DNA from: Neobacillus niacini | GTDB taxonomy: Bacteria > Bacillota > Bacilli > Bacillales > Cytobacillaceae | DNA length: 64,000 nt | Direction: 5' to 3' | Assembly (NCBI RefSeq): GCF_023715415.1 | Contig: NZ_JAMBOB010000006.1 | Coordinates: 186,001 to 250,000, forward strand | Shown here: in pieces, positions 8,411 through 16,303 of the stretch | How positions within the stretch are numbered: position 1 is the stretch's first letter | Layout: the number at the start of each line of letters is the position of its first letter | Notes under the pieces: generated by a model | Database searches by the model: none | What the model was told of the DNA's origin: nothing | The model's input: the letters and a program-made list of their open reading frames with translations, nothing else | Position numbers and translations under genes: made by a program

Positions 8411-9775
8411 ATGAATATATCGAAAAAGCCATTTTCCAAAAAGAAAGAATTATCAACGATTCAACTAATCGTTATTTTTTACTTATCTGCTTTAATCATT
8501 TCAACATTACTTTTGAAAATACCATTGGCACATCGTGAAAATACGTCCCTTAGTCTTATTGATGCCTTATTTACTTCTGCAAGTGCCGTTAGCGTAACAG
8601 GTCTAAGTGTCATTTCGATAAAAGATACCTTTAACAACTTTGGAATATTTCTATTGTGTATTATCCTCCAATTAGGTGGATTAGGTGTAATGTCTCTTAG
8701 CACCTTCCTATGGATTATGATTGGTAAAAAGGTAGGATTAAAGGAACGCCAACTGATCATGGTCGATCAAAATCAATCGAATTTATCTGGTTTAGTGCAA
8801 CTGGCAAAAAGAGTGTTTATTACCATTATTTCTGTTGAAATTATCGGCGGGATTATTTTAGGATTCCGCTTCTTGAAATACTTTGACAGCCCCTTACCTG
8901 CTTTCAAACATGGATTTTTCGGTTCTATTAGTGCTACGACAAATGCAGGATTTGATATTACAGGTGTTTCATTAATACCTTTTAACGATGACTACTTTAT
9001 TCAAACTATCATCATTTTATTGATGATTATCGGGGCAATTGGTTTCCCGGTTATTGTTGAGATTTATGAATATTTTCTTAGTTTAAAAAGTAAGAAAAGA
9101 TACCATTTCACTTTATTTACGAAATTAACCACCGCAACTTTTGTTATTCTCACAATTGCAGGTAGCATTATGATTTATTTACTCGATAGTTATCACTTTT
9201 TTACTGATAAATCTTGGCATGAAACGTTCTTCTATTCCTTGTTCAACTCGGTCACCACCAAAAGTGCAGGATTGGCAACGATGGATTTGAATGAATTCAC
9301 AACGAGTAATCAGCTTTTTATGTCCGTGTTAATGTTTATCGGCGGGTCACCGAGCAGCGCCAGCGGTGGAATCCGGACGACGACGTTTGCGATTGTATTA
9401 CTAGCGATTTTCTTTTATGCACGAGGAAAAGGTTCCATTAAAGTATTTAGAAGAGAGCTACATACTGAGGACGTGATTAAATCCTTTATCGTGATTTCCA
9501 CAGCCGCCATGCTTTGTTTAGTCTCGATATTAATCCTATCCATTACGGAGAAAGGAACCTTGATCCAAGTAGTGTTTGAAGTATCATCTGCATTTGGAAC
9601 GAATGGATTATCGATGGGCTTAACGCCAATATTAACGACATTTGGGAAAGTCTTGATTATCTTATTAATGTTTATCGGGCGATTGGGAATTGTAACCTGC
9701 TTACTTATATTAAGAGGCAAAGATACTAGCCAAGAGAAAATTCATTATCCAAAAGAGAAAGTTACGATAGGTTAG
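8411..9775 (+). CDS. ktrD: TrkH/KtrB-family potassium uptake channel subunit, KtrD-like
   Basis: 454-aa integral membrane protein with the four-fold M1-P-M2 architecture of Ktr/Trk channels. Four selectivity-filter loops are visible: SAVSVTGLSV, SATTNAGFDITG, NSVTTKSAGLAT and SSAFGTNGLSMG, each with the conserved Gly. The SPSSASGGIRTTT segment after the third unit is the Ktr intramembrane gate loop with its basic residue. ATG at 8411 follows AAGGATGG. No ktrA/ktrC RCK gene is adjacent, which is the KtrC/KtrD situation in Bacillus where the two genes are unlinked. KtrB cannot be excluded by sequence alone. No c-di-AMP riboswitch is apparent in the short 142-bp upstream spacer. Confidence 0.88.
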   Translation: MNISKKPFSKKKELSTIQLIVIFYLSALIISTLLLKIPLAHRENTSLSLIDALFTSASAVSVTGLSVISIKDTFNNFGIFLLCIILQLGGLGVMSLSTFLWIMIGKKVGLKERQLIMVDQNQSNLSGLVQLAKRVFITIISVEIIGGIILGFRFLKYFDSPLPAFKHGFFGSISATTNAGFDITGVSLIPFNDDYFIQTIIILLMIIGAIGFPVIVEIYEYFLSLKSKKRYHFTLFTKLTTATFVILTIAGSIMIYLLDSYHFFTDKSWHETFFYSLFNSVTTKSAGLATMDLNEFTTSNQLFMSVLMFIGGSPSSASGGIRTTTFAIVLLAIFFYARGKGSIKVFRRELHTEDVIKSFIVISTAAMLCLVSILILSITEKGTLIQVVFEVSSAFGTNGLSMGLTPILTTFGKVLIILLMFIGRLGIVTCLLILRGKDTSQEKIHYPKEKVTIG

Positions 9776-9778
9776 GGG

Positions 9779-9809
9779 CACAGGGAGATTGTATCTTCCT
9801 GTGTTTTTT
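9779..9809 (+). terminator. Terminator of ktrD
   Basis: Stem CACAGG-AGAT / ATCT-CCTGTG with a three-base loop and six T after it, directly downstream of the ktrD stop. Confidence 0.85.
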
Positions 9810-9820
9810 CGTGATTGGGG

Positions 9821-9895
9821 GCAACGCAGATATAATCCAGTTATCGCAGATATAAATCATTTAACGCAGATATATCTATTTATCTCAGATTACCC
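9821..9895 (+). repeat. 20-bp intergenic repeat array, locus 1 (3 full units plus 1 degenerate)
   Basis: The core CGCAGATATA starts at 9825, 9845 and 9865, exactly 20 bp apart, and a decayed unit (CTCAGATTA) follows at about 9884. Between cores is an AT-rich half such as ATCATTTAA. The array fills the gap between two converging genes (ktrD and the FAD oxidoreductase), outside both terminators. The same unit recurs at 32840-32932 and 46193-46244. It has no visible coding capacity and is not a CRISPR, because unit and spacer have the same period and the spacers are not unique. Confidence 0.85.
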
Positions 9896-9910
9896 CTTCT
9901 GTTTGTAGCT

Positions 9911-9946
9911 CAAAAATAAAAATAAACCCGCTATTTTAGCGGGTTT
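9911..9946 (-). terminator. Terminator of the FAD oxidoreductase gene
   Basis: Minus-strand perfect hairpin AAACCCGCTA / TAGCGGGTTT (9924-9946) overlapping the stop codon and followed by a T-rich tract. Confidence 0.85.
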
Positions 9947-11411
9947 AGGCCATGACTGCTTCTTTTTTACGTTCGGTTGTTGCTTTTTTGATGATATCTC
10001 TTGCTATCCAGACGCCGCATGCACTTGCTTGAGCAAGTCCGCGGGTAATTCCTGCGCCATCTCCGCCGACGTACAAACCGCTGATTTCTGATTCAAAACG
10101 GTCATTAAGCTTTGGACGTGCAGAGTAGAATTTCGCTTCAACACCGTAGAACAATGTGTGTTCTGAAGCTAATCCTGGTGTAATTTGATTTAATGCCTCG
10201 GTCATCTCAATTAAACTCTTAAGTGTATTATATGGAAGAACCAGTCCAAGATCCCCTGGAACCGCCTCTTTAAGGGTAGGCTCGATGAATCCTTCTTTTA
10301 TTCTTCTATCTGTTGAACGACGTCCTTTTAAGATATCTCCATACTTTTGCACAATTAGGCCTCCATTTGAAAGGGAGTTCGCAAGTCGTGATACCTCGTG
10401 CGCATATTCGTTCGGCTTATCAAAAGGCTCGGAAAATGTATGAGATACGAGCAAGGCAAAGTTGGTATTTGGACTTCCAAGCTTCGGATCCTTATAGGCA
10501 TGGCCATTAGCAAGCATGATTCCGGAGTGGTTTTCAACAACCACATGACCGGAAGGATTGCTGCAAAACGTCCGTACTCGTGTTCCAACAGATGTATTGA
10601 AAACAAATTTTCCTTCATACAAATTGTCATTGATTTCTTTCATAACAATGTCAGACGTCTCTACTCGAACACCGATATCTACCTGATTACTTGTCATTTT
10701 CAGGCGACGTGACTTCAGAATCTCCGTGAGCCATTTTGAACCATCACGCCCTGGAGTAATAACGACCTTATCGGCATAAATGTCTTTATCACCTTTCAGC
10801 TTGATTCCCTTGACAACATATCCATCAGGTGTCCTTTCAGTAATTAAATCCTGAACTTCTGTTTTATAGGACATTTCAATTTTATCATTTAAGTATTCAT
10901 AGATACTTTTCATTATTTTTAAGTTTTGCTCTGTTCCTAAGTGGCGAACTTGAGCACGTAACAATTTTAAACCAGCTGCAAAGGCGCGTCGTTCAATATC
11001 TTTAACCTGATCAGTAAGGGGATCGGTTATACTATCTGTTGCACCATGCTTTAGATTAATTTCATCAACATATTTAATCAAATCGACAACTTGAGAATCA
11101 GAAAGATAATCCGTCATCCAACCGCCAAATTCACTTGTGATATTAAACTTTCCATCCGAATATGCACCTGCACCACCAAAACCGCTCGTAATGGAACATG
11201 CCGGTAAACATCCAGCATACTCTTTCTTGCCCGCAGCTGGAGGACATTTCTCAATTTTATTTTCTAAAATTGGACAATTTCTCCGATAAATATCATGCCC
11301 TTTATCCACCAACAGCACCTTTGCATTCGGCATTTTTAGTGTAAGTTCATAGCAGGTAAAAATCCCCGCTGGACCTGCACCCACTACTATAACATCATAT
11401 CTATTTTCCAT
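9945..11411 (-). CDS. FAD-dependent oxidoreductase (COG2509-type dehydrogenase)
   Basis: 488 aa, cytoplasmic flavoprotein. The N-terminus has the Rossmann dinucleotide signature VIVVGAGPAGIFT and the ribose-binding Asp in LLVDKGHDI. A Cys-bearing segment ENKIEKCPPAAGKKEYAG-CLPAC and the Gly-rich SGFGGAGAYSDGKFN follow, with a C-terminal FAD motif GLYVGGDGAGITRG. This is the pattern of the widespread uncharacterised FAD dehydrogenase family once annotated as NAD(FAD)-utilising dehydrogenase. Substrate unknown. ATG at 11411; single-gene transcription unit closed by its own hairpin. Confidence 0.82.
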   Translation of the reverse strand: MENRYDVIVVGAGPAGIFTCYELTLKMPNAKVLLVDKGHDIYRRNCPILENKIEKCPPAAGKKEYAGCLPACSITSGFGGAGAYSDGKFNITSEFGGWMTDYLSDSQVVDLIKYVDEINLKHGATDSITDPLTDQVKDIERRAFAAGLKLLRAQVRHLGTEQNLKIMKSIYEYLNDKIEMSYKTEVQDLITERTPDGYVVKGIKLKGDKDIYADKVVITPGRDGSKWLTEILKSRRLKMTSNQVDIGVRVETSDIVMKEINDNLYEGKFVFNTSVGTRVRTFCSNPSGHVVVENHSGIMLANGHAYKDPKLGSPNTNFALLVSHTFSEPFDKPNEYAHEVSRLANSLSNGGLIVQKYGDILKGRRSTDRRIKEGFIEPTLKEAVPGDLGLVLPYNTLKSLIEMTEALNQITPGLASEHTLFYGVEAKFYSARPKLNDRFESEISGLYVGGDGAGITRGLAQASACGVWIARDIIKKATTERKKEAVMA

Positions 11412-11555
11412 TGTCCAAAACCTCCAAGACGTATGTATTTACTTAACCCTTGGTAAATATATCAAAGATTTTTCTTTCCGTCAACATCAAAAGCGAACTA
11501 TTAATAAAATTAAAATCCTATCGTTCGTGTTTTGCTCTTTTTTAGAAAATAACAA

Positions 11556-11582
11556 AAAACTCAGGCTTTTCACCTGAGTCTT
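11556..11582 (-). terminator. Terminator of the YjcZ-type gene
   Basis: Minus-strand stem ACTCAGG / CCTGAGT (11559-11579) followed by six T, 10 bp after the stop codon of the small sporulation gene. Confidence 0.8.
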
Positions 11583-11589
11583 TTAGTGG

Positions 11590-11739
11590 TTAGCACCAGC
11601 TAGCGCCGATGATGATTAATAGGATAAACAACACCACGATTAATACGAAAGTGCCATATCCATACCCACATCCACCTACTGCAGGTCCTGCATAACCAAA
11701 TCCACAACAATCTTGACCACCAAATCCATGTCCATACAT
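11590..11739 (-). CDS. YjcZ family sporulation protein (49 aa)
   Basis: A gene too short for usual ORF thresholds. It encodes 49 residues: a Gly/Tyr/Cys-rich head ([16 protein letters not shown] and VGGCGYGYG) and a hydrophobic tail [20 protein letters not shown], the signature of YjcZ/SscA-type spore-assembly peptides. ATG at 11739 is preceded by AAGGAG with 8 bp spacing. A SigK-like promoter lies 40-70 bp upstream and a terminator follows, so it looks like a complete, late mother-cell expressed gene. The family is known to assist spore coat assembly in B. subtilis (SscA); the exact role here is inferred. Confidence 0.87.
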   Translation of the reverse strand: MYGHGFGGQDCCGFGYAGPAVGGCGYGYGTFVLIVVLFILLIIIGASWC

Positions 11740-11778
11740 ACTTATTCACTCCTTAAGGTTTTTATCTGTTAACACTCT

Positions 11779-11807
11779 TACTTTATGTAATAGGTACTTG
11801 ACCTGTC
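11779..11807 (-). promoter_or_regulatory. Predicted SigK promoter of the YjcZ-type gene
   Basis: Minus strand: GACA, 16 bp, CATAAAGTA. This fits the SigK pattern (AC core, 16 bp, CATAnnnTA). It lies 40 bp upstream of the gene and matches the late sporulation role of the family. Confidence 0.6.
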
Positions 11808-11858
11808 TGTGCATTCGCCTATATTATGAGAATCAATGATAAAATTGTAGGTGATAGA

Positions 11859-12449
11859 ATGAAAACTCTCTTGAAGAGCTTTGTTAACGGTATTTTGACT
11901 ATTGTTCCCATTATTCTTGTAATCTTTGTTATTTACAAAACGTTTCTATTCCTCGATGGACTGCTCGGAAACACATTGAGACCTTATTTAAAGGATGATT
12001 ATATTCCTGGGATTGGCTTGCTGACGACCATCGTTTTAATAACGTTGTTAGGCTGGTTATCAACAAAATTTATTACAGGCAGCATTATTAAGCTTATCGA
12101 TAAATGGCTTGAAAAAATTCCTGTTGTCAAAACCATCTACTCTGTCATTAAAGATACGGTTCAATCCTTTTTGGGGGAGAAAAAGTCTTTCTCAAAAGTG
12201 GCGCTGGTTGTCATTCCTGGAACGGAAATGCGAAGTATGGGATTTATTACTTCTGAACAGTTGGAGGATTTCTACAGTCCGCTCAAGGACCATGTAGCTG
12301 TTTATGTTCCACAAACCTTTCAAGTTGCCGGATTTACCTTTTTAATTCCTAAGGAGCAAGTCGAAATTATTGATGTTAAGCCAGAGGATGCAATGAAATT
12401 TATTCTTTCAGGTGGCATGACCTCCACTTCCAAGGTAAAAGGAAAATAA
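11859..12449 (+). CDS. DUF502 family membrane protein
   Basis: About 196 aa. Two N-terminal membrane segments (FVNGILTIVPIILVIFVIYK and LLTTIVLITLLGWLSTKFI in part) precede a soluble domain with the DUF502 features EKIPVVKTIYSVIKD and VALVVIPGTEMRSMGFIT. ATG at 11859 (MKTLLKSF) follows AGGTGATAG; an ATG 33 bp upstream lacks a ribosome binding site. Function unknown: DUF502 proteins are widespread small membrane proteins, and plant relatives are known as COV1-like. It converges on msrB across a shared terminator. Confidence 0.82.
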   Translation: MKTLLKSFVNGILTIVPIILVIFVIYKTFLFLDGLLGNTLRPYLKDDYIPGIGLLTTIVLITLLGWLSTKFITGSIIKLIDKWLEKIPVVKTIYSVIKDTVQSFLGEKKSFSKVALVVIPGTEMRSMGFITSEQLEDFYSPLKDHVAVYVPQTFQVAGFTFLIPKEQVEIIDVKPEDAMKFILSGGMTSTSKVKGK

Positions 12450-12477
12450 GAAAAGCCGCGAAGTTCGCGGCTTTTCT
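12449..12477. terminator. Bidirectional terminator between the DUF502 gene and msrB
   Basis: Near-perfect palindrome AGAAAAGCCGCGAA/TTCGCGGCTTTTCT touching both stop codons, with A- and T-runs inside the arms so it can work on either strand. Confidence 0.85.
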
Positions 12478-12910
12478 ATTTCTCGTCAAATAGTTTCTTA
12501 TAAGCTCCGTAGCCTTGCTCATCCAATTCCTCTTTTGGAATAAAACGTAAGGCTGCAGAATTTATACAGTAACGTAATCCATTTGGATCTGGTCCGTCAT
12601 TGAACACATGACCTAAATGGGAATCTGCGGTTTTACTTCTTACTTCAGTTCGAACCATGAAATGACTGTAATCCTCTTTTTCGATTACTTCTTCTTCTAC
12701 AATTGGCTTGGTAAAACTCGGCCACCCGCAGCCAGCATCGTATTTATCAAGTGAGCTAAAAAGCGGCTTTCCAGATACCAAATCTACGTAAATTCCATCT
12801 CTACTTTCATTCCAATATTCGTTTCGGAAAGGAGGTTCTGTTCCGTTATTTTGCGTTACTTCATACTGAATGGGCGATAATTCTTTCTTTAATTCTTCCT
12901 TATTTTTCAT
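12476..12910 (-). CDS. msrB: Peptide-methionine (R)-S-oxide reductase MsrB
   Basis: Reduces the R epimer of methionine sulfoxide in proteins. Motifs are [19 protein letters not shown] and [11 protein letters not shown] with the catalytic Cys. The two zinc-binding CxxC pairs of many MsrB proteins are absent, as in other Bacillus enzymes. I place the start at ATG 12910 (MKNKEELKK, 144 aa): its ATGA overlaps the msrA stop and GGGGAG lies just upstream. A longer frame from 12925 would add five residues. Second gene of an msrA-msrB operon. Confidence 0.93.
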   Translation of the reverse strand: MKNKEELKKELSPIQYEVTQNNGTEPPFRNEYWNESRDGIYVDLVSGKPLFSSLDKYDAGCGWPSFTKPIVEEEVIEKEDYSHFMVRTEVRSKTADSHLGHVFNDGPDPNGLRYCINSAALRFIPKEELDEQGYGAYKKLFDEK

Positions 12911-13443
12911 TTTTTCTCCCCCCAATGTGCTTGGATAAATCCAGCTCTCCCTGAACCAACGTGGTAACTTTCATAATGAGCTCTATTCTTCTTGTAGTAG
13001 TGTTGATGGTAAGCTTCTGCTGGATAGAATGTTTTTGCTGGTAAAATCGGCGTTACGACTGGTTTTGTGAATATCCCTCTATCCTGCAGTTTCTGCTTTG
13101 ATTGTTCAGCAAGCTCTTTTTGTTTTTCATTATGATAAAAAATCGCGGTTTGATAGGACTGACCCCTGTCGTAAAATTGACCGCCAGGATCGGTTGGATC
13201 GATTTGCTGCCAGTACAATTCAAGCAGTCTTTCATATGGGAATATTTCTGGATTAAAGGTAATTTGAACGGCTTCATAATGTCCCGTTGCCTCTGAACAA
13301 ACCTGCTCATATGTAGGATTCTCGACATGACCTCCGGTATATCCCGATAAGACACTGATAATTCCCGGCTGTTCATCAAACGGCTTCACCATACACCAAA
13401 AACAGCCTCCGGCAAATGTAGCGAGTTGTTTACTTTCTTCCAT
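12907..13443 (-). CDS. msrA: Peptide-methionine (S)-S-oxide reductase MsrA
   Basis: Reduces the S epimer of methionine sulfoxide. The catalytic motif GGCFWCM is at the N-terminus, followed by [26 protein letters not shown] and the substrate loop of the family. The start chosen is ATG 13443, with GGGGTG six bases upstream; a GTG at 13452 is the alternative. It overlaps msrB by 4 bp, so the pair is translationally coupled and repairs both sulfoxide epimers. The msrAB pair is near ypm genes in B. subtilis as well. Confidence 0.93.
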   Translation of the reverse strand: MEESKQLATFAGGCFWCMVKPFDEQPGIISVLSGYTGGHVENPTYEQVCSEATGHYEAVQITFNPEIFPYERLLELYWQQIDPTDPGGQFYDRGQSYQTAIFYHNEKQKELAEQSKQKLQDRGIFTKPVVTPILPAKTFYPAEAYHQHYYKKNRAHYESYHVGSGRAGFIQAHWGEKK

Positions 13444-13521
13444 GATACCCACCCCTTTGGAATATATTTGCTATGTTAATGAGTATACCTAATCTCTATA
13501 AAGAAATACAATTTGCTGATT

Positions 13522-13556
13522 AAAACAAAAGCCGAACCTTTCTTCAGGTTCGGCGG
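13522..13556 (-). terminator. Terminator of the rsgA paralogue
   Basis: Minus-strand perfect stem GCCGAACCT / AGGTTCGGC (13531-13554) followed by TTTTGTTTT, just after the GTPase stop codon. Confidence 0.85.
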
Positions 13557-13563
13557 CAATCTT

Positions 13564-14634
13564 CTACTTAATTTTCTTTTTTTGTCGCGTTTGTTTCGTG
13601 ATGTTCTTCCACTTTTTCTGTTCTTCTGTTTGGGCACGTTTGTCGGCTTTTCTTTCGATATAGGCGAGTTCTTTTTGCAGCTTGTTGTAGCTGGTTAAAC
13701 GTCCTTCATCCAAATTACCTTCTTCAATGGCCTCTAATACCGCACAGCCCGGCTCATCCTTATGCTTACAATCTCGGAATCGGCATCTAAAACCTAACTC
13801 GTCGATATCTGAAAACGTTTCGGTTAGTCCATCTGCACTTTCCCAAAGCTGTATTTCTCGCATTCCTGGTGTATCAATTAAGACACTGCCATTTGGCAGT
13901 TGAATCATTTCGCGGTGTGTGGTGGTGTGGCGACCCTTGTCATCCCCTTCACGAATCTCCTTAACCGCCTGCTTTTTGGAACCCAATAACAAATTTGTTA
14001 AGGTTGATTTCCCTACCCCCGATGACCCCAATAACGCAATGGTTTTCCCAGGCTGTAGGTAAGGCTCAAGCTTTTCAACTCCGCTCTTCATTTCTGCACT
14101 GATCGCAATCACTGGCACTCCGCCGAAAGCAATAGCTTCCACTTCTGCAAGCTTTTCTTCAATATTTTCACAAAGATCGGCTTTACTTAAAACAATAACA
14201 GGATTGGCACCACTTTCCCACGTGAGCAACAAATAACGTTCTATTCTTCTTAAGTTAAGATCATCATTCAAAGAGTTTACAAGAAAAACAGTATCCACAT
14301 TCGCCGCAACAATTTGCTCTTCAGCTGTTCGCCCCGCCGATTTACGTGAAAACTTGCTGAAGCGCGGCATTACCGAATAAATCGTACCTTTTCCTTCTTC
14401 CACCCGGGATTTAAGCATAACCCAATCCCCGACCGCAGGATAATCCTCACGGCTTAACGCTTCAAAGTTGAATTTTCCAGAAACCTCGCAAAGTAGTTCT
14501 CCATGCTCCGTCCATACACGATACATATGCTTATGTTCTAAGGCCACACGACCAATAATCATCTCTTCACTTTGTTTTTGCACTAGAAAATCATTATTAA
14601 TTTTTTCAGTTAATCCAATATTGGTTAAATTCAT
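13564..14634 (-). CDS. rsgA: RsgA-family ribosome-associated GTPase (second, long type)
   Basis: Circularly permuted GTPase of 356 aa acting on the small ribosomal subunit. An OB-like N-terminal domain (residues 30-110) precedes G4 (VLSKADL), G1 (GSSGVGKSTL), the G2 region GRHTTTH, G3 (DTPGMRE) and the C-terminal zinc site CRFRDCKHKDEPGC. Length and sequence are of the longer RsgA type rather than the roughly 298-aa YloQ/CpgA that Bacillus keeps beside prkC, so a second copy probably exists elsewhere (inference). The start is ATG 14634 with GGAGG seven bases upstream; an upstream in-frame ATG at 14658 has no SD. It is preceded by a leader ORF and an attenuator-like hairpin, suggesting translation-sensing control. 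Confidence 0.9.
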   Translation of the reverse strand: MNLTNIGLTEKINNDFLVQKQSEEMIIGRVALEHKHMYRVWTEHGELLCEVSGKFNFEALSREDYPAVGDWVMLKSRVEEGKGTIYSVMPRFSKFSRKSAGRTAEEQIVAANVDTVFLVNSLNDDLNLRRIERYLLLTWESGANPVIVLSKADLCENIEEKLAEVEAIAFGGVPVIAISAEMKSGVEKLEPYLQPGKTIALLGSSGVGKSTLTNLLLGSKKQAVKEIREGDDKGRHTTTHREMIQLPNGSVLIDTPGMREIQLWESADGLTETFSDIDELGFRCRFRDCKHKDEPGCAVLEAIEEGNLDEGRLTSYNKLQKELAYIERKADKRAQTEEQKKWKNITKQTRQKKKIK

Positions 14635-14663
14635 CCATATTCCTCCATAAATTCGCATAATAA

Positions 14664-14693
14664 AAAACCATAGGCGACACAGCCCATGGTTTT
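14664..14693 (-). terminator. Attenuator-type hairpin between leader ORF and rsgA paralogue
   Basis: Minus-strand stem AAAACCATGGGC / GCCTATGGTTTT with loop TGTGTC, then TTATTA. It lies inside the transcript leader, 30 bp before the rsgA start. Its 5' arm contains GGGCTGTG (14678-14685), which is also perfectly complementary to CACAGCCC (14741-14748) inside the leader ORF, so an alternative pairing would dissolve the terminator. Confidence 0.7.
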
Positions 14694-14723
14694 ATTCGCT
14701 AGGAATAATGGGTATAGATTCCC

Positions 14724-14795
14724 CTAATGGGTGAACCTGCGGGCTGTGCAAGAATTATTGAAACAAACGGCAATTAACATTTTTTCATTTAACAT
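14724..14795 (-). CDS. Putative 23-aa leader peptide upstream of the rsgA paralogue
   Basis: Short ORF with start ATG 14795, preceded by AAGGTGG ten bases upstream and by an excellent SigA promoter. The peptide begins MLNEKMLIAVCFNNSC and ends TARRFTH. Codons 16-19 lie over CACAGCCC, which can pair with the following terminator arm; TTCACCC near its end can also pair with GGGTGAA in its own ribosome binding region. This layout is that of a ribosome-stalling regulatory leader. I do not recognise the peptide, and coding is inferred from start, SD and RNA architecture. Confidence 0.6.
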   Translation of the reverse strand: MLNEKMLIAVCFNNSCTARRFTH

Positions 14796-14829
14796 TACAC
14801 TTCACCCACCTTCCGACTTATTTGTATTA

Positions 14830-14858
14830 AGTATATGTTATCTTTATCCATTTGTAAA
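14830..14858 (-). promoter_or_regulatory. SigA promoter of the leader-rsgA unit
   Basis: Minus strand: TTTACA (14853-14858), 17 bp, TATACT (14830-14835). This is close to consensus with ideal spacing. The transcript would start near 14823, giving a leader of about 190 nt before rsgA. Confidence 0.8.
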
Positions 14859-14939
14859 CAAAAAATCCAAATATAGACACCTACCTAAACATGCTTGAAT
14901 AAATTAATTTGTAAAGAACGAAAGAAAGGAGATAAGGGT

Positions 14940-15686
14940 ATGTCTGGAAATAGAAATCATTCTGATTATCTTCAACGAGCTGCGATGTATGATTTGATGG
15001 CTCACAATTATAAATACTCTAATCCAAACCTACACATGCATTACTATTTGAAACACCTAAAATATATGAATAAAGCGATGTTGGAACGTACTATTCAACA
15101 ATCCCAAACTGAAGGCAGAGTCCGGTTCCTTCATACTTCCCCTGATGCCCCCGAGGTTGACATTTATATCAATGGTCAAATGAAAGTGAAACGTCTTCCT
15201 TTTAGAGTGGCTAGCAATTATCTGCCATTAAAGCCTGGAAAGTACCATATTGATATTTACCCAACCGGAAATTCGGTCGATAGTATACTCAATAAGAAGA
15301 TTACCGTTGAACCTGATAAATCTTATACACTGGCAATCATCGATCCTGTTAAAAAATTGCGCCTGCTGCCTTACCTTAATCAGCCTGAAGTACCAATGAA
15401 TGAATCAAAAATACGTTTTCTGCATTTATCACCGGATACAGGAGCCTTAGATATAGCTGTGAAAAACCGAGATGTCGTCTTTCCGAATATCTCATACAAA
15501 CAGACAACAGACTATTTAGGTATTATGCCGATGACAGTGGATTTAGAGGTTCGGGAAGCAGGAACGAAAAACATCATCCTGCCAATGCCAAAAGCGCAAT
15601 TTCGTCCAAATGAAACCTATACAATTGTTTTAATTGGGCTTTCAACTGAGGAGCCTGCATTGCAAGCAATGATTTTGAAGGATTAA
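14940..15686 (+). CDS. DUF4397 domain-containing protein
   Basis: 248 aa with two DUF4397-type beta-sandwich repeats: RVRFLHTSPDAPEVDIYING near residues 60-80 and KIRFLHLSPDTGALDIAV near 160-180. Each is followed by a Tyr-Lys-Pro strand such as YLPLKPGKYHIDIYPTG. The N-terminal 55 residues are polar and rich in Tyr/His/Asn and contain no signal peptide. ATG 14940 follows AAGGAG; an in-frame TTG 45 bp upstream lacks an SD. Function unknown; in Bacillus such proteins are often annotated as cell-surface or spore associated, but the sequence does not prove export. Confidence 0.85.
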   Translation: MSGNRNHSDYLQRAAMYDLMAHNYKYSNPNLHMHYYLKHLKYMNKAMLERTIQQSQTEGRVRFLHTSPDAPEVDIYINGQMKVKRLPFRVASNYLPLKPGKYHIDIYPTGNSVDSILNKKITVEPDKSYTLAIIDPVKKLRLLPYLNQPEVPMNESKIRFLHLSPDTGALDIAVKNRDVVFPNISYKQTTDYLGIMPMTVDLEVREAGTKNIILPMPKAQFRPNETYTIVLIGLSTEEPALQAMILKD

Positions 15687-15690
15687 CAAA

Positions 15691-15725
15691 AATAAGGTGA
15701 CTCACACTGTGTGAGGCACCTTATT
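15691..15725. terminator. Bidirectional terminator between the DUF4397 gene and ypmS
   Basis: Long palindrome AATAAGGTG-CTCACAC / GTGTGAG-CACCTTATT with one mismatch, between two converging genes. Confidence 0.82.
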
Positions 15726-16296
15726 CAACGGGTACAACGATCGTAAAAGCAATATCATCCTTTACTAGGTCAAACTTATTTGCCCTTATTTTTACATCGC
15801 TCTTTACCTTTAATTGCTCCATGTGTACATGAATCATTTTATCATTTGGCAGAATGTCTACACCTTTTGGGAGCTTATAATTGTCTTTGATAAATTTCAA
15901 TACATAGGATACTGGCAACGGCAGGCTGCCTACCGAAATCGACTTCTGCTTTAAAACTAAATCGCCATTTTCCAATGCCTCTGGTACGAAGGTAAGTTTT
16001 AAATCTACTTCTTGACTAAAGAATTTTAATGTCCCGTATAATTCCACTTCATCCTGAAGCTGGATACTGTAATCTATCGGTGAATCAGCCGCTTCCTTTT
16101 TAATATACTGATTTATTAATACATTTAAGTCTGCCTTATTCGACTTCACCTGGAAAGAAACACTCTTGTCGTCCGGAATAGTTTGAAGTTTTACCTTCTC
16201 ATCGGCAGGAACCATGATTAATGATAAAAGAATGATAACAATAATAAGATTTAACCCTAATATAAGAAAGAATCCCGTTTTCCATTTATTTTTCAT
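15721..16296 (-). CDS. ypmS: YpmS family (DUF2140) membrane-anchored protein
   Basis: 191 aa. One N-terminal membrane anchor (GFFLILGLNLIIVIILLSLI) precedes an extracytoplasmic domain containing KSNKADLNVLINQYIKKE, IDYSIQLQDEVELYGTL and a C-terminal YKLPKGVDILPNDKMIHV, the YpmS/DUF2140 pattern. Role unknown. It lies 7 bp downstream of the YpmR-like lipase gene and in the same order (Sco, ypmR, ypmS) as in B. subtilis, suggesting an operon of envelope proteins. Confidence 0.85.
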   Translation of the reverse strand: MKNKWKTGFFLILGLNLIIVIILLSLIMVPADEKVKLQTIPDDKSVSFQVKSNKADLNVLINQYIKKEAADSPIDYSIQLQDEVELYGTLKFFSQEVDLKLTFVPEALENGDLVLKQKSISVGSLPLPVSYVLKFIKDNYKLPKGVDILPNDKMIHVHMEQLKVKSDVKIRANKFDLVKDDIAFTIVVPVE

Positions 16297-16303
16297 AGAA
16301 AGC

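Noticed and set aside
9821-9895. CRISPR array at the 20-bp repeat loci
   Set aside because: Unit plus spacer is only 20 bp, spacers are not unique, there are no cas genes, and three short arrays are dispersed between genes.
10313-10712. Open frames antisense to the FAD oxidoreductase
   Set aside because: They have no SD, their composition mirrors the genuine gene on the other strand, and the sense protein carries clear motifs.
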